Shown in pieces: positions 12,266 to 12,272 of a DNA stretch of 12,272 bases. The notes beneath the pieces are model-generated. The model did not search any database, was not told where the DNA came from, and saw only the letters and a list, made by a program, of their open reading frames with translations. Each line of letters begins with the position of its first letter. The stretch's first letter is position 1. Position numbers and translations under genes: made by a program. The stretch is from Bacillota bacterium (GTDB lineage Bacteria > Bacillota > Thermosediminibacteria > Thermosediminibacterales > Thermosediminibacteraceae). Location of the stretch: the NCBI GenBank assembly GCA_003242255.1, contig QGUT01000041.1:1-12272 (forward strand), read 5' to 3'.

Positions 12266-12272
12266 ATAAAAT

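Noticed and set aside
1..12272. CRISPR arrays, insertion sequences, tRNA or rRNA genes
   Set aside because: No regularly spaced repeats, transposase frames, or tRNA/rRNA-like sequence were seen on either strand.

Overview
The window looks like chromosomal DNA of an anaerobic, spore-forming member of the Clostridia. Three things point there: an Rnf complex in the order C-D-G-E-A-B, a cotJ spore-coat catalase operon, and strong AGGAGG-type ribosome binding sites with consensus sigma-A promoters. The moderately high GC genes set in AT-rich spacers would suit a thermophile of the Thermosediminibacter/Thermoanaerobacter kind, but that placement is inference only.

Left half, + strand. At 172-5252 lies a complete rnfCDGEAB operon, tightly packed with short gaps or overlapping stop/start codons and closed by a strong terminator. 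It encodes the membrane ferredoxin:NAD+ oxidoreductase that couples electron flow to ion pumping. Both covalent-flavin threonines (RnfD, RnfG), the membrane [2Fe-2S] cysteines of RnfA and RnfE, and a long polyferredoxin RnfB are visible. No flavin transferase gene (apbE) is in the window.

Middle, + strand. At 5445-8414 is a copper island. The copper-exporting P-type ATPase CopA has a perfect TTGACA-N17-TATAAT promoter followed at once by a CsoR-type palindrome (ATACCCC-CAT-GGGGTAT). Two very small genes with Cys-Cys motifs, 31 and 52 codons, flank copA. Both have good ribosome binding sites.

Right half, - strand. The cotJA-cotJB-cotJC operon (9521 down to 8468) encodes the manganese catalase of the spore coat and its partners. 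cotJA is only 59 codons. The promoter candidate in front of it resembles mother-cell sporulation sigma E/K promoters. Beyond a two-way terminator lies a 40-codon membrane micropeptide, then cysK (cysteine synthase), then a 454-residue ThiF/MoeB-type protein. This last group has a perfect consensus promoter and a dyad at the predicted transcription start.

Most unusual items: (1) the ThiF/MoeB protein is a one-chain pseudo-dimer, a degenerate E1-like half fused to an intact half, paired with cysK; (2) the two Cys-Cys micropeptides around copper-regulated copA; (3) an inverted repeat that could mask the micropeptide's ribosome binding site only in read-through transcripts from cysK.
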